A DNA stretch of 64,000 bases from contig NC_090780.1 of NCBI RefSeq assembly GCF_040054535.1, positions 13,367,501-13,431,500 of the forward strand, in the 5' to 3' direction. Positions 14,529 to 26,240 of the stretch are shown piece by piece; within the stretch, counting starts at the first letter, position 1, and every line of letters begins with the position of its first letter. The DNA is from Antennarius striatus (Eukaryota; Chordata; Actinopteri; Lophiiformes; Antennariidae). Both the position numbers and the translations under genes were made by a program. The notes under the pieces are model-generated. The model saw only the letters and a list, made by a program, of their open reading frames with translations, had not been told where the DNA came from and did no database searches.

Positions 14529-17500
14529 CATTTTCTCATGGTATTATACTGTATTACTTATAATAATTTGATATTACACACTTTTTAACACTTGTCTTTT
14601 CACGTCCAGCAGATACAAAGCTAAATGAGCAGTTATTTGAATTGTGTATTTTTGGCCACTTAGTGAATGTTAACACAAATTTCCCTTCTAAATCACGGTG
14701 GAAATATCAACTCCTCTACCTGCTAAATGCCCCACTAGAAAGTCGCTGATCTTGTCTCTCTTTTTTTGGTGCTGAGGAGGCAGTCTAGCCTAATGGTCAT
14801 TCATCACAGCTTCCTGCAGTTGTCTGAAAACACGACTGATAAGAGCCATGAGATGGAACAATAAGGAACCAATCACTGAACTGAAACACAGTAAAAAGGC
14901 TGAACTGAGGAAACCTGCAGACTTGGATGGTAATTACCCCCACCTTGTGGATTAAGTTTTTGGTCCAGTTTTTTGGTTTGTTTTTCTGTTGTCAGCAGTC
15001 GTACAGACAAATTACTGCCTTAACGTTCTTGAAACTTGGTGGAGGCAGGACTTCAGTCGGTGTAGTATGAGCTGATCAGCCTAAGTGTTAGGGTAATGAG
15101 AGAATCAACTTCCTAAATATTCTAAATGTTCCAGAGTTTATACAATAATAACCAACACCCATGGCAGTATTAAATAGTTTTAATCTACTCTAGTTGGGAG
15201 AATAACTCTAAGTCTGTATTTTGCTGGACTGAAATGGGAGGTGAGTGTCTTGTTGATATCTTGTACAGTACACTGTCAATGAGGAGGCTCAGAATCATTT
15301 GAAATGTAACTAGCAGCATCTGTTGGTTATGCCAGGCCAATCGAAAAAGAAAACCAACTCCCACGCCAGGCTGCCTGGCCTGGTCTGAGGATGCTTGACA
15401 CTTGGCTTATCATGAGTTCTGTGGGAAACACTGTGGATGAAGCATAGGACCAGACATTCCCCATGAGTTTTCAAAGTGTTCTGAATAGAAAAACAATTTC
15501 TAACTTAATATAAATTCTGGACTATAAGCAACAACTTTTTTTCCCACACACATTGAACCCTGCAGTTTAAACAACGATGTGGCTAATCTTTAGATTTTTT
15601 GGGCCTTAGGGCCTCCAGGGGGCGCTCTAGCAGGAATAACAAGACTGAGACAGACAGGTGGGAAGACATAATGCTCAAATGAAGACACTACCATAGTTTG
15701 ATTGTGTTTTCAACAGACATTTTGCGCGTGATGCCCCCCCCCACCCCCCCGGATGATGGAAAGCCAGCTTTTATGTTAAAGGTAATCGATCTGGCTGTCT
15801 AAGTAGGAAACAGCTGCTGCACGTAAGATGGGCATCAATGAATTGATGGCGTTGGAGTCGACAGCGATGTTTTACTTCTTTTTTACAGGATTTGTGGGGA
15901 AAAATGTTGTTATTAAAAAAATTTAAAATCTCAATCTGTACTATCTTTCTGTATAAATATCTCATGTTACCACACCTGGAAACACACACCACACCTCAGG
16001 ATTCCTCAACAGTCCAGAAATTACAGTAATACATATCCTTGCACGGTGATGGATTTTGCCTGCATTCAGACACACAGGATATCTTAATAGATCTGTGATA
16101 TGCATGTAAGTATGGTTCTTCAAGCATCCTTTAAGTAGTTTGTTGTGCTGCTAATATAAAATATCCCATTGAAGAGAAACTGTCTAACCTTCTAATACAG
16201 AACATTTAATGTCATGAACTTATAAAACCATTAATCTAATAAAACATGGTAGTCTAAAAAGAAATTTAGGGTTTTAAACATACGTGAACAACATGTTATC
16301 ATTTTAGGTCTTATAAAATTTACTGCTTTAAAGAGCAGAAACATAATGTACAACCACACAGGCTAAAGGAAATAACGTATTGACTTAATGTACATTTCTG
16401 TAGCCTCATGATAAGTTAAACTCGACAGAAGTCCAGAAAGACAGCACAGCGGGCAAATGAAGGCGTCCCTGGTGGAGACACAGCAGCTCTGTCAATGGAG
16501 GAAGCCACTTAGAGACAAAAATAGAATCCTGATCTCTAAAACAATGTTCACTGGTCATGTATATGAGCCTGCAGAAGGACCTAAAGAAAACTTCAGTTCC
16601 TAAACATTATGTTACTTCAAGATCTCAGTAAATTGGAGAGTGATGTGGTTTAAATACAAGCTAAATGAAAATGCATAGATTACTAGATAAACAATGTAAT
16701 CCACAAATTTTAAGTCTCTCACCATCATCCAGATTTTCCTGTTACCAACTCAGTCGAGCTTCCATTCATGCTGATCAAACGAATGTTTCAAATCAATAAT
16801 GCTAACGTCTCTCTTGGTTTACAGAACAACCACATGACACCGTGTGATTGCTATTAGCTAAGAATAATCTTCTTGTGCTGCCTTAAAATGCAAGAAGAAG
16901 AAGAAAAAAAAAGAAACTAGATAATGTGAATTAATACTCAAAAAAATAATTTAAGCATACCACTAATTTACTTTACTAACCAAAATACCAGCCTTTGCAT
17001 CTGTGGTCATAACTGGAGAGTTTACAGACTCAAAAAGTGTAGTGGGAATGAAGCCCAGCTGGTGGTTTTAGTCAAGGTTTGGAGCTTTTTGGACAGTGTG
17101 TGTGCAGCCAGGAAATACATTTTTTGTATTTTATAATAACAAATTAAATAGGAGTAAATGCATACTGCATAGCTTTAAAAACAATGTGTCTATGCTGAGC
17201 ATGTTGCTTGGACTTGAATGAGAAGAGAATGATGTGTGGATGAAGAAAATGGAAACGAATGAAATCAGTAGGGGAGGAAGAGATGAAGAGATTTCGTTTT
17301 AATGTCCTTAAAAGATCTGTCGGGGCTCTGCCTAAGCCCACTTTGTGAGTGCAATCAGTCTGGCAGCAGGGGAACTGTGTGCCATTGATTTATACCCATT
17401 CAAAGTTTGCCTAAGCACAAGTAAGACCGGCTGTCACATAGCAACAATCCTGTCAAAGAAATTAAAAAGTAGATAATTAGCATTGTCGAGAAATATTGAA

Positions 17501-19694
17501 ATTCCTTCTCGACAGAACAAAAAGAATGGCTGAAAGAAGGTCACAAAAGATGCCAGTTCTGTACAATTAACATAAGAAATCAAGATAACAGAGAAATAAT
17601 TAAGCTTTGAAGTATTATAGAGTTTATAAGAAGAATAAGAAAGTGTTAACAATATTATAAAGGCTTGGAATGATAAATGTAATAAATGAATCACAATGGA
17701 AAATGACAGAGTTATGGACATTGGCATATTATGTGAAAAAGTCCTCAGAAGCTGAGTCCTCAGAAGCTGAGACAACTGATAGTTAAATATAGACAAAATG
17801 ATTAAGCTTTGGATTGATAGTCAAATGTTATTTTATGGATGTTGTAAAGAAAATATAGATTGAAGGAAGACAGATGAAAAATCTAATCAGAAAAAGTATA
17901 AGGAATGTATAAAGCTTGAAATGAAGTGATTAAACAATAATGCTTAAGCAATAGTTAGCAGCATTAAAATGTTTTAGGACTCTTTGAATGATAAAAGCCT
18001 TAATTATGATGGAAACTGGTCTAGCAGAGGTGTGATAGTGTGACAAAAGAGGAAGCCACACTCTGAGGCTTACAGATCAAGACAACAAGGGAAAATCAAA
18101 GACTACGAGGGAAAAATGACCACCCAGGATAAAACCCGAGATAGGGAGTGAAAACGGTATAAAACAGGAGAGAATATAAAAATAGATGGAACTTCTATCA
18201 AAGATTGTCAAGGGAAAGAGAACCTGCTGTAAGCAACCGACCACTTGAGCAATTTTATTTTCTAAAGAAAATGTTTGAGTCAGAGGTGGTGAGATTAGAG
18301 GGATTATTCAACATTAAGAATTGACCCTGTTATAATGGACTGATCATAACGTGCTGTTGCATAGCCTGCTGAGGATGACTGTGAGGTGTCGACCTCTTCT
18401 CTGCAATCGTGTTCAGTTCACTAGTTCACAGAGTTAAAGTTACACTCTGGACAATCGATTGCTGTTGTTGATTTTAACCAGCTTTAAATTTTGAATGTAG
18501 AAGTCCTTGATATTTCCCATTTGGGAATTTTTCCTGTTTTTGAAAGTTCATATTTCAATCTCAGAGGTATTTTCCTTTTGTGGATTTTTCCTGTTTTTGT
18601 ATTTTTAAATTTAAACTTGTCACAAAAGATTTCTGCTTCTTTTGGGAGAATTTCAATTTTAACCCTTCATCTGACTCTTCTGGGATTAAGAACTGTGACA
18701 ATAACATTGTTCATCTCTTTAGATTTTGAAAATTTTCAAAAGCTGTCCTGTGTTTGATAAATCTTTAAGTTTGAAATGGTTCTTGTATTTGCTCTAGCCA
18801 ATGAAATTAACACATTCTTGAGACTGACAGTCCCGGTTGCTAAACATTTTCCTAAGCACTCTGGTCTGTGGACAGACCACAGAGGAGCGCTGCTGCTGGT
18901 ATAGAATGTGATAAGGAAGCTATTCTACTACACGCTAAACCAGAGGTTGCAGGGTGGACAGTCCAAATGGCAGTGAGTTGTAGGTACATTTCATCATCAC
19001 CAGCTCATACAGACTGGACCACTTGGAGGAGGATGCACATCCACACAAATACAGCCAGAGAAAAGCAGGAGAGACAAAAACCCAAAGAGAATGACCTTCA
19101 GTTCCATAACTCATTGCCCCTGCTGAAAATCACACAATCATAATGATTGTTCTGCTACATCTCCAGTGCCCCCCCCCCCCCCGCACTGTCTGTAATACAG
19201 AGCTGGAAGTTAGCATGAGTGACTGCGCTCCTCCATGCAGAGCCGTCAGCAGGCAGCGGTCTGAGGGAAGTCACACCTCTAATGGCTGCTCAGGGTGTAT
19301 CTGCTCCCAGCCTGTCTGGCCTTACATGTTAATGTGTTTGCAGTTGACTTCCTCCAGCAGGTAAGAGAACACAGTGGGCATCATCCCCACCCTGATGCTC
19401 ACACACACAGCCATGTAATCAAGACTTCACACACAACAAAGCAACATGTTTAAAGTGAAGCAAGTAGAGCAAATCTGATCTGCAGTAAAAAGTGTAGTTA
19501 ACTTCCTGTTGTCATGGCTGTCTGTAGTTCACCAAGGGGAGATGTTTCCATGTGATAACCTGGCTAGGACTCTGCCAAGGTTAAGTCTGTGGGCAGGGAG
19601 ACGACGGCAAGGCTTTAAAAAGATGTGAATTTAAAGTCCCTCAGTGTCGAGGTGGAAAATAGTTTGTTCAGTGAAAGCTGTATGTGTGAACTAT
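14529..19694. other. Intron stretch without recognised gene
   Basis: Mostly AT-rich. Noted inside: a CTCF-like word at 15,612-15,626, a 15-bp tandem doublet CCTCAGAAGCTGAGT near 17,740-17,770, a TATAAAACAGGAGAG sequence near 18,160 and a C-run at 19,169-19,182. No exon seen. Confidence 0.5.
15612..15626 (+). promoter_or_regulatory. Strong CTCF-like site
   Basis: CCTCCAGGGGGCGCT matches the CTCF core CCASYAGRKGGCRSY at 14 of 15 positions, including the whole AGGGGGCGC centre. It lies in kcnb1 intron 1. Binding is inferred from the motif only. Confidence 0.4.
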
Positions 19695-20032
19695 ACTTTA
19701 AAAAGTGCTTCTATTCCATTTTCTAATCAACAATCAAGTCAACAATAAGTTGATTGTGAAATGTCGTATCTATTGAATATCAACTTTGTACATTTTTACA
19801 TAACTTGAATTTAGCAGTCCAACAACTTACATTTTTGACATCAAACAACATCCTACATTTCACCATTGAATAGGTTGTGTGCTATATTATCTTAACTGAA
19901 AATATACAACTTCAACCCAAATTTTAACCTGTTTTTTTCACATCTTTATAAGCTTTGATTTGTTACTTATATCTGCAGACTGGGACCCCCTTAGTAGTCC
20001 CGGACCCCACCTTGGGAGGCACTCCCTCTAAA
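19695..20032. mobile_element. hAT-like element remnant
   Basis: Body about 19,703-20,024. The right end, reverse complemented, reads GAGTGCCTCCCAAGG followed by a GGGGTCC/GGACCCC-type region, characteristic of hAT/Charlie ends (cagtgcttcccaacc). The left end AAGTGCTTC is a partial match. Flanks ACTTTAAA and CCTCTAAA agree at 6 of 8. No coding capacity. The left boundary is the weaker one. Confidence 0.45.
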
Positions 20033-20089
20033 ATATGAAATATAATTGTTGAGTTAATCCGGTGATAATTCATCATGTTTTATTACTAT

Positions 20090-20123
20090 TATTGTTGTTA
20101 TTATTATTATTATTATTATTATT
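20090..20123. repeat. ATT microsatellite
   Basis: About nine ATT units with minor interruptions, followed by an AT-rich run. Confidence 0.9.
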
Positions 20124-20900
20124 TTATTTTTTTAATTGTCTAAAATTAACTTGCATTTAATAGCTGAAATCTAAATTAATACTTTGAAACATCAAACATA
20201 GAAGTAATATCAAGGTTCAGCAAACAGCGAATTGAGTGATTAAATGAGTTTTCATAGTTTTGCATACTCCCATTCCCAGTTTGGAGCAATGCTAGTTGTA
20301 ATCCAACCCCTTGGGAGTGTCATTATGGACTGTGACTGTGATCCCTCTGAGACTCAACACCTGAGGGAGAGATGAGCAACGGAGGCATGCTGAGACAGGC
20401 ATCACTACAAGTACTGCTTTCATTCCCAACCTGGTGAACTGGCCCTCTCACTGGGGTGCAGTAAAAATGACGACAGAGACACTGCTAGGTATTGACAAGA
20501 TCTTATCGCTCACTGACGAAATGAATACCATTAAGTTTTCCTTGTGTATCCAGGGTTTCATATCGTCACGCTGAATAATTTAGCAGGCGTACCCAGACTG
20601 GAAAAGAGGACTTACAGTAAGTGGGATCAAAACGATTTAATAACGCCTCAACACTCCCAGGAAAAGAAAGTGGACCAGCTGCACAAACGGTGTCCATCAC
20701 ACCAGCTGGACCATGAAGGACGGCTCGCTGGAACAGGTTCTGGTGCTCATCAGTATTTTGGGTCGGCTTTAACTCCAATGATCCAGGACGAAGTGACATT
20801 TGGTGCTATAGATATTCTGTTTCACACCTTCTCTTTTCATGGCATTAAATCAAGTGTTATTAATGTGTAATTAAAATTTCAACGACACTGAAAAATAAAT

Positions 20901-23190
20901 TCCTTGAGTGGTCACCTTATCGTGGTGGAGGGGTTTGTGTGTCCCAATGATCCTAGGAGCTAAGTTGTCTGGGGCTTTCTGCCCCTGGTAGGGTCACCCA
21001 TGGCAAACAGGTCCTAGGTGAGGGACCAGACAAAGTACTGCTCAAAGACCCCATATGATGACAAAAAACACTGACACACGTTTTCCCTTGCCCGGATGCG
21101 GGTCACCGGGGCCCCCCTCTGGAGCCAGGCCTGGAGGTGGGGCTCGAAGGCGAGCGCCTGGTGGCCGGGCCTGCACCCATGGGGCCGCAGCTGCGGCCGT
21201 AAGGTGGTCGGTGCCTGTCGTGGCGGCAACCCCAGAACCCGTTGGTGGACATCAGCGGTAAGGGATGCCGTCAAGCTGAAGAAGGAGTCCTATCGGGCCT
21301 TTTTGGCCTGTGGGACTCCTGAAGCAGCTGATAGGTACCGGCAGGCCAAGCGGAATGCGGCTTTGGTGGTTGCTGAGGCAAAAACCCGGGCGTGGGAGGA
21401 GTTCGGTGAGGCCTTGGAGGACGACTTCAAGACGGCTTCGAAGAGATTCTGGTCCACCATCAGGCGTCTCGGGAGGGGGAAGCAGTGCAGCATCCACACT
21501 GTATATAGTGGGGATGGGGAGCTGCTGACCTCAACTCGGGACGTTGTGACTCGGTGGGGAGAATACTTCGAAGACCTCCTCAATCCCGCAGACACGCCTT
21601 CCCATGAGGAAGCAGAGTCTGGGTTCTCTGAGGCGGGCTCTCCTATCTCTGGGGTTGAGGTCACCGAGGTGGTTAAAAAGCTCCTCGGCGGCAGGGCCCC
21701 GGGGGTGGATGAGATCCGCCCGGAGTTCCTAAAGGCTCTGGATGTTGTGGGGCTGTCCTGGTTGACACGCCTCTGCAGCATCGCGTGGACTTCGGGGACA
21801 GTGCCTCTGGATTGGCAGACTGGGGTGGTGGTCCCCCTTTTTAAGAAGGGGGACAGGAGGGTGTGCTCCAACTACAGGGGCATCACACTCCTCAGCCTCC
21901 CTGGTAAGGTCTATTCAGGGGTTCTGGAGAGGAGGGTCCGTCGGGAAGTCGAATCTCGGATTCAGGAGGAGCAGTGTGGTTTTCGTCCTGGCCGTGGAAC
22001 AGTGGACCAGCTCTACACCCTCCGCAGGGTCCTTGAGGGGGCATGGGAGTTCGCCCAACCAGTCTACATGTGTTTTGTGGACTTGGAGAAGGCGTTCGAC
22101 CGTGTTCCTCGGGGGGTTCTGTGGGGGGTGCTTCGGGAGTATGGGGTACCGGACCCCTTGATAAGGGCTGTTCGGTCCCTGTACGACCAATGTCAGAGTT
22201 TGGTCCGCGTTGCCGGCAGTAAGTCGGATTCGTTTCCAGTGAGGGTTGGACTCCGCCAAGGCTGCCCTTTGTCACCGATTCTGTTCATAACTTTTATGGA
22301 CAGAATTTCTAGGCGCAGCCAAGGCGTTGAGGGTGTTCGGTTTGGTGGCCTCAGTATCGCGTCTCTGCTTTTTGCAGACGACGTGGTGCTGTTGGCTTCA
22401 TCAAGCCGTGATCTCCAACTCTCACTGGAACGGTTCGCAGCCGAGTGTGAAGCGGTTGGGATGAGAATCAGCACCTCCAAATCTGAGACCATGGTCCTCA
22501 GTCGGAAAAGGGTGGAGTGCCCTCTCCAGGTTGGGGATGAGATCCTGCCCCAAGTGGAGGAGTTCAAGTATCTTGGGGTCTCGTTCACGAGTGAGGGTAC
22601 AATGGAACGGGAGATCGACAGGCGGATCGGTGCAGCGTCTGCAGTGATGCGGACTCTGTATCGGTCTGTCGTGGTGAAGAAGGAGCTGAGCCGAAAGGCA
22701 AAGCTCTCGATTTACCGGTCGATCTACGTTCCTACCCTCACCTATGGTCACGAGCTATGGGTCGTGACCGAAAGAACGAGATCCCGGATACAAGCGGCCG
22801 AAATGAGTTTCCTCCGTAGGGTGTCCGGACTCTCCCTTAGAGATAGGGTGAGGAGTTCGGCCATCCGGGAGGGACTCAGAGTCGAGCCGCTGCTCCTCCG
22901 CATCGAGAGGAGCCAGATGAGGTGGCTCGGGCATCTGGTCAGGATGCCTCCTGGACGCCTCCCTGGTGAGGTGTTCCGGGCACGTCCTACCGGGAGGAGG
23001 CCCCGGGGACGACCCAGGACACGCTGGAGAGACTATGTCTCCCGGCTGGCCTGGGAACGCCTTGAGATTCTCCCGGAGGAGCTGGATGAAGTGGCTAGGG
23101 AGAGGGAAGTCTGGGCTTCCCTGCTTAAGCTGCTGCCCCCGCGACCCGACCCCGGATAAGCGGAAGAGAATGGATGGATGGATGGATGGA
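20901..23190 (+). mobile_element. RTE-clade LINE, internally deleted, recent insertion
   Basis: A non-LTR retrotransposon in the plus strand (opposite to kcnb1). It is bounded by a perfect 12-bp target duplication TGAAAAATAAAT at 20,889-20,900 and 23,191-23,202 and ends in a GGAT microsatellite tail (23,170-23,190), as in teleost RTE/Rex3-like LINEs. 20,901-21,185 looks like the usual 5' leader (ccttatcgtggtggagg onwards). Near 21,185-21,195 the leader runs straight into coding sequence just before the reverse transcriptase, so the apurinic endonuclease domain is missing. The GC-rich body contrasts with the AT-rich intron. The exact clade name is inferred. Confidence 0.93.
21096..23159 (+). 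CDS. LINE reverse transcriptase ORF (endonuclease-deleted)
   Basis: One open frame of 687 codons. Reverse transcriptase motifs are all present: GVDEIRPEFLKAL (motif 1-2 region), FKKGDRRVCSNYRGITLLS, motif A FVDLEKAFDR with Asp at about residue 329, motif B GLRQGCPLSP, motif C FADD at about 426-429, and motif D KSETMVLSR. The C-terminal part has RWLGHLVRM and an Arg/Pro-rich GRRPRGRPRTRW stretch as in RTE-type LINEs. The first ~35 codons are translated leader sequence and are probably not natural protein; the true ORF start in the intact parent lies in the deleted part. It would be a retrotransposition enzyme for cDNA synthesis at a nicked target, but without the endonuclease this copy should not be autonomous. 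Confidence 0.88.
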   Translation: MRVTGAPLWSQAWRWGSKASAWWPGLHPWGRSCGRKVVGACRGGNPRTRWWTSAVRDAVKLKKESYRAFLACGTPEAADRYRQAKRNAALVVAEAKTRAWEEFGEALEDDFKTASKRFWSTIRRLGRGKQCSIHTVYSGDGELLTSTRDVVTRWGEYFEDLLNPADTPSHEEAESGFSEAGSPISGVEVTEVVKKLLGGRAPGVDEIRPEFLKALDVVGLSWLTRLCSIAWTSGTVPLDWQTGVVVPLFKKGDRRVCSNYRGITLLSLPGKVYSGVLERRVRREVESRIQEEQCGFRPGRGTVDQLYTLRRVLEGAWEFAQPVYMCFVDLEKAFDRVPRGVLWGVLREYGVPDPLIRAVRSLYDQCQSLVRVAGSKSDSFPVRVGLRQGCPLSPILFITFMDRISRRSQGVEGVRFGGLSIASLLFADDVVLLASSSRDLQLSLERFAAECEAVGMRISTSKSETMVLSRKRVECPLQVGDEILPQVEEFKYLGVSFTSEGTMEREIDRRIGAASAVMRTLYRSVVVKKELSRKAKLSIYRSIYVPTLTYGHELWVVTERTRSRIQAAEMSFLRRVSGLSLRDRVRSSAIREGLRVEPLLLRIERSQMRWLGHLVRMPPGRLPGEVFRARPTGRRPRGRPRTRWRDYVSRLAWERLEILPEELDEVAREREVWASLLKLLPPRPDPG

Positions 23191-23202
23191 TGAAAAATAA
23201 AT

Positions 23203-24913
23203 GAGGCAGAATATGTGTTTGGTAGCGTGCCATTTCACAGAGGCAACTCTTCAGTACAGTGTCTGGAACAGGACTGCATGTCCTGGATAACATTTAACCT
23301 GGTTGTGGCATATTTGCTGCTCTGAGTCTCACTTAGAAAATTAAACATGGGGAAATGACCCTTTAAGTCAAACAGCACACCTCCCTACTCCCATTCAAAG
23401 GTTTGTGCAGAGAATCCATTTGTTCGTTGAGCTGAGAACACACACTTGCTCACCATTATGACCTTAATAAACTCACATTGTGATAATAACAAAGTCACAG
23501 TGGAGCACAGTAAGCTAAAGCTACTGGAAAATGTACAATAATGTATATTGAAGCACTTCATGAGGTGGATATAGTTTTTTGTGTAAAATATTGCATAAAA
23601 GTGCAATGGAGCTGATTATTAATGCATAATTTTATCATGAAACATGTCTTGTCCATGTTATGAACTTTAAACTAGATGACAAAATCAAATAGTATATCTA
23701 CCTACCTGATTTATCAAATACAATTTGGTTTTTATCAGTTACTGTATATCCTGCGGATCCGGCGTTGGATCATGACTTGTCTTTGTGGATACTGGTTTCA
23801 GACAGCTCAAGAGCAGACACAAAAGGGACTTCAAGTGCTTTAAATATGAGCATGCAAAGCGACTGAATCATTAACAAACATAATTAAGGCCTTCAGTAAT
23901 TCAAGGTCAAGGTTGGAGCTGCTTCTCCCACTAAATGAGCCAAATAAATTATGCAGGAATCTTGATCAAGAGGTTGTTTAAAATTCTTTAACCAATATTT
24001 TACCATGATTGTTTTGACTGGGAAGTCAGACATAGAGGTCAAATGCCCCCCTAACACATTTCTATAGCACATAAATATATTTTAAATGATTTGAACTGAT
24101 ACCTCAACAAAAGACAGTAAAAATACTCTATATGATAGGAAAATGACGGATTTATCAGCAACAAGAACTATTGAACATGAGCCCTCGCTGTTATCACTGG
24201 TAGATGTTATACTGATAAATATGTTGATTCTCCTTACAGGTGCCATATTGGTGAAACAGATCTAAATGGATTTATTCTACTTGTACAGTCACATGCTTTG
24301 TCTTTTAAAAGTCAGATTATTTAAAAAATAAAGCTGCCAACATAATGCTATTCATTGATCACACTGCGTGAAGCATGCTTGTTCCTCTGAGCTTGTTAAT
24401 AAGTTGGACAACGAATACTGGACTGGAAATGAGGTAGAATGGCTAAGGAAGAGGGAGTGGGAGAGCAACATGCAATGGTCAAAAAATACACATTTCGCTT
24501 ACAGAGTTTCTGTCTGTTCTGCTATGGATTCAAACGTAAGTGTGAGATCTTTCATTATCCATGTCGCTGCCAAATGAAAAACAATGCGATCAATAATCAT
24601 CCCATGAGACCAGCAACCTGGACAATCCTGGCTCAGGGACAAGTATAAAGCTGAAAGCAATAAAGGGGAACAATGAAGGCTGTCATGCATGAACAAAATG
24701 TGTTTAATTAGTTATTTATGCAGCGTCTTAAAACGACTTAAATATGACTTCGTCTTTTTCTCATTAGGACCAAAATCTCCACTATCTTGCCTCAACTTTT
24801 CACTGGAATTTTTTTTAGAAGTCCAGACTTCTGTATGGCAGAGCTACTTTCTCCTGGTTACTTTACCTTTACTAGATCTTCCATGGCTGATGCATAAGTA
24901 AAACTGCGTGGAA
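23203..24913. other. Intron stretch next to kcnb1 exon 1, nothing recognised
   Basis: AT-rich; no gene, no defined repeat. Confidence 0.5.
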
Positions 24914-24919
24914 CATTAC

Positions 24920-25474
24920 CTTAGCAGCAAATGATGAGCTTGGTTTTTCCAGGAGGTCCCACAGTTTCCTCCTCTTCTCGGAACAACATGTGGTTGAAAA
25001 CTCTTCTCCCTCCCTCTCCCTCATGTTCTCCGCCTCTCGTTTGAGCTCCTCGTTCATCTGCTCCTTCTTCTGATGATACCTGGCCTGGCAGCAGGACTCC
25101 AGGTAGATCTCGTCAATGCCCCAAAAGTCCAGCTCCTGGCTGAAGGAGAGGGCGCACATCTCCTCCATCATGTGCAACTTCCCGGTGCGGTAGAAGTTCA
25201 GGATGGAGGTGAATGCGCCGGGATGCCTGTCGAAGAAGTACTCGTTGTTATCCAAGCTGTAGTCGTCGCATATCTCCATGATCGAGTCGTGGGTGTTGCA
25301 GTCTCTCAGCTTGCCCAGCCTTGTGCGCGGCAGCCTGTCCAGCGTCCTCCACAGGACTTCATGGAGGAGCCCCCCGACGTTCAGCCTCACCCGGCGGGTG
25401 TGCGTCTTGCTGCGGATGATGTCCATCGTGTCAGGAGGCAACGACGTGCCAGCCCGAGTCCCCGTTTTGATCAT
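24920..25474 (-). CDS. kcnb1: kcnb1 coding exon 1: Kv2 channel N-terminus and T1 domain
   Basis: Codes for residues 1-185 of a Kv2-family delayed rectifier potassium channel alpha subunit of the plasma membrane. The start is ATG at 25,474; the frame stays open a few codons upstream only through a GTG at 25,492. Residues 28-130 are the T1/BTB tetramerisation domain ([46 protein letters not shown]). The zinc-binding signature H-x5-C-x20-CC is intact (H101, C107, C128, C129). The exon ends in SSFAAK followed by donor GTAATG, the same phase-0 position as in vertebrate Kv2 genes. Membrane segments lie in exon 2, outside the window. Kv2.1 versus Kv2.2 is hard to tell from this exon alone; the ptgis neighbour favours kcnb1. 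Confidence 0.92.
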
Positions 25475-26003
25475 CTTCACTCTGGACGACACTTGTACGA
25501 CAGGAAGAAACAGTCCTGTAGATTAAGAGTCCATGGTCCTCCAGATGAGCGCATCAGGAGCCCCCCCCCCTTCGTTTCTTCAAGTAACTGCGATAAAAGA
25601 CAAATAATTCATTTAGGCGCTGTGGAGCGGCCGGTGTCGGTGTCCTATAAGCAATGTCAGGTGGTTTATCCACTCATCAGAGCACCGAATAGATATGTTA
25701 ATCAGCTTTGAGAGGCACAGCCGCTTTTCTTGCTGACAGGGGAGAGGGGGAGTCAGGACAATGATAAACTGGACGCTGGTGATCGCTGTCCAGTTCTGAA
25801 GCGCCTGTCTGTCACTCCACCGACGCGCCGCTGTCCGCGGTGCTGAAGCGTCTCACGACCTGGGGCGGGGGGCGGGGGGGGGATCAGCGATGTGTCCCGA
25901 CGTCAGACAACGTGGATGGAGGTGACAAATGTGAACGAGCTACCGAATTATTAATAACAGAGGTAACTAAAGCTGTCGAGCAACTTTGATCAAGAGCCTA
26001 TAG
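25475..26003 (-). promoter_or_regulatory. Probable kcnb1 5' leader and CpG-rich promoter region
   Basis: The CpG-rich sequence continues upstream of the ATG. A GC-box cluster (GGGGCGGGGGGCGGGG) lies at 25,862-25,882 and a CRE-like TGACGTCG (minus strand, 7 of 8) at 25,905-25,898. A C-run lies at 25,560-25,570. No TATA box is placed; the transcription start is not determinable. Confidence 0.4.
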
Positions 26004-26040
26004 CGCGTTATAACGCGGCTGAAGACCGCGTCATAACGCG
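26004..26040. promoter_or_regulatory. Paired CGCG palindromes upstream of kcnb1
   Basis: CGCGTTATAACGCG (26,004-26,017) is a perfect 14-bp palindrome. CGCGTCATAACGCG (26,027-26,040) differs from it at one base. Their centres are 23 bp apart, about two helical turns. They lie about 530-570 bp upstream of the kcnb1 ATG. I do not recognise a known factor; a dimeric DNA-binding protein is a guess. Confidence 0.4.
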
Positions 26041-26240
26041 TCTGGACGAGCAATTGCTTGGATATGTAATAGGTTTTATTCCCACATTACCTGCATGGGT
26101 GCGCAGACAAACTTATAAATGATGCTCAGCTACTCCAGTTAGAGGCAGGACGAAGTGAAAAGAAAATGGGCTAAAAAAAACCCCCCCAACTACCTAGAAA
26201 ACCCCCAAATATAGTACCTAAAGTAGAATTCTCATTTCTT

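Noticed and set aside
17430..18850. Possible solo LTR with a TATAAAA and TG/CA ends
   Set aside because: No matching target duplication at candidate ends, no primer-binding or polypurine site seen; too weak.
20544..20870. 108-codon plus-strand frame before the LINE
   Set aside because: No recognisable family; opposite-strand frame of similar quality.
21252..22751. Several minus-strand frames of 80-193 codons
   Set aside because: Antisense shadows of the LINE reverse transcriptase in GC-rich sequence.
24920..25474. Calling the Kv2 exon kcnb2
   Set aside because: A few residues ([17 protein letters not shown]) look Kv2.2-like, but the ptgis neighbour on the same strand is the KCNB1 arrangement.
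25073..25711. 212-codon plus-strand frame over kcnb1 exon 1
   Set aside because: Antisense of a conserved exon; the minus frame has the T1 domain.
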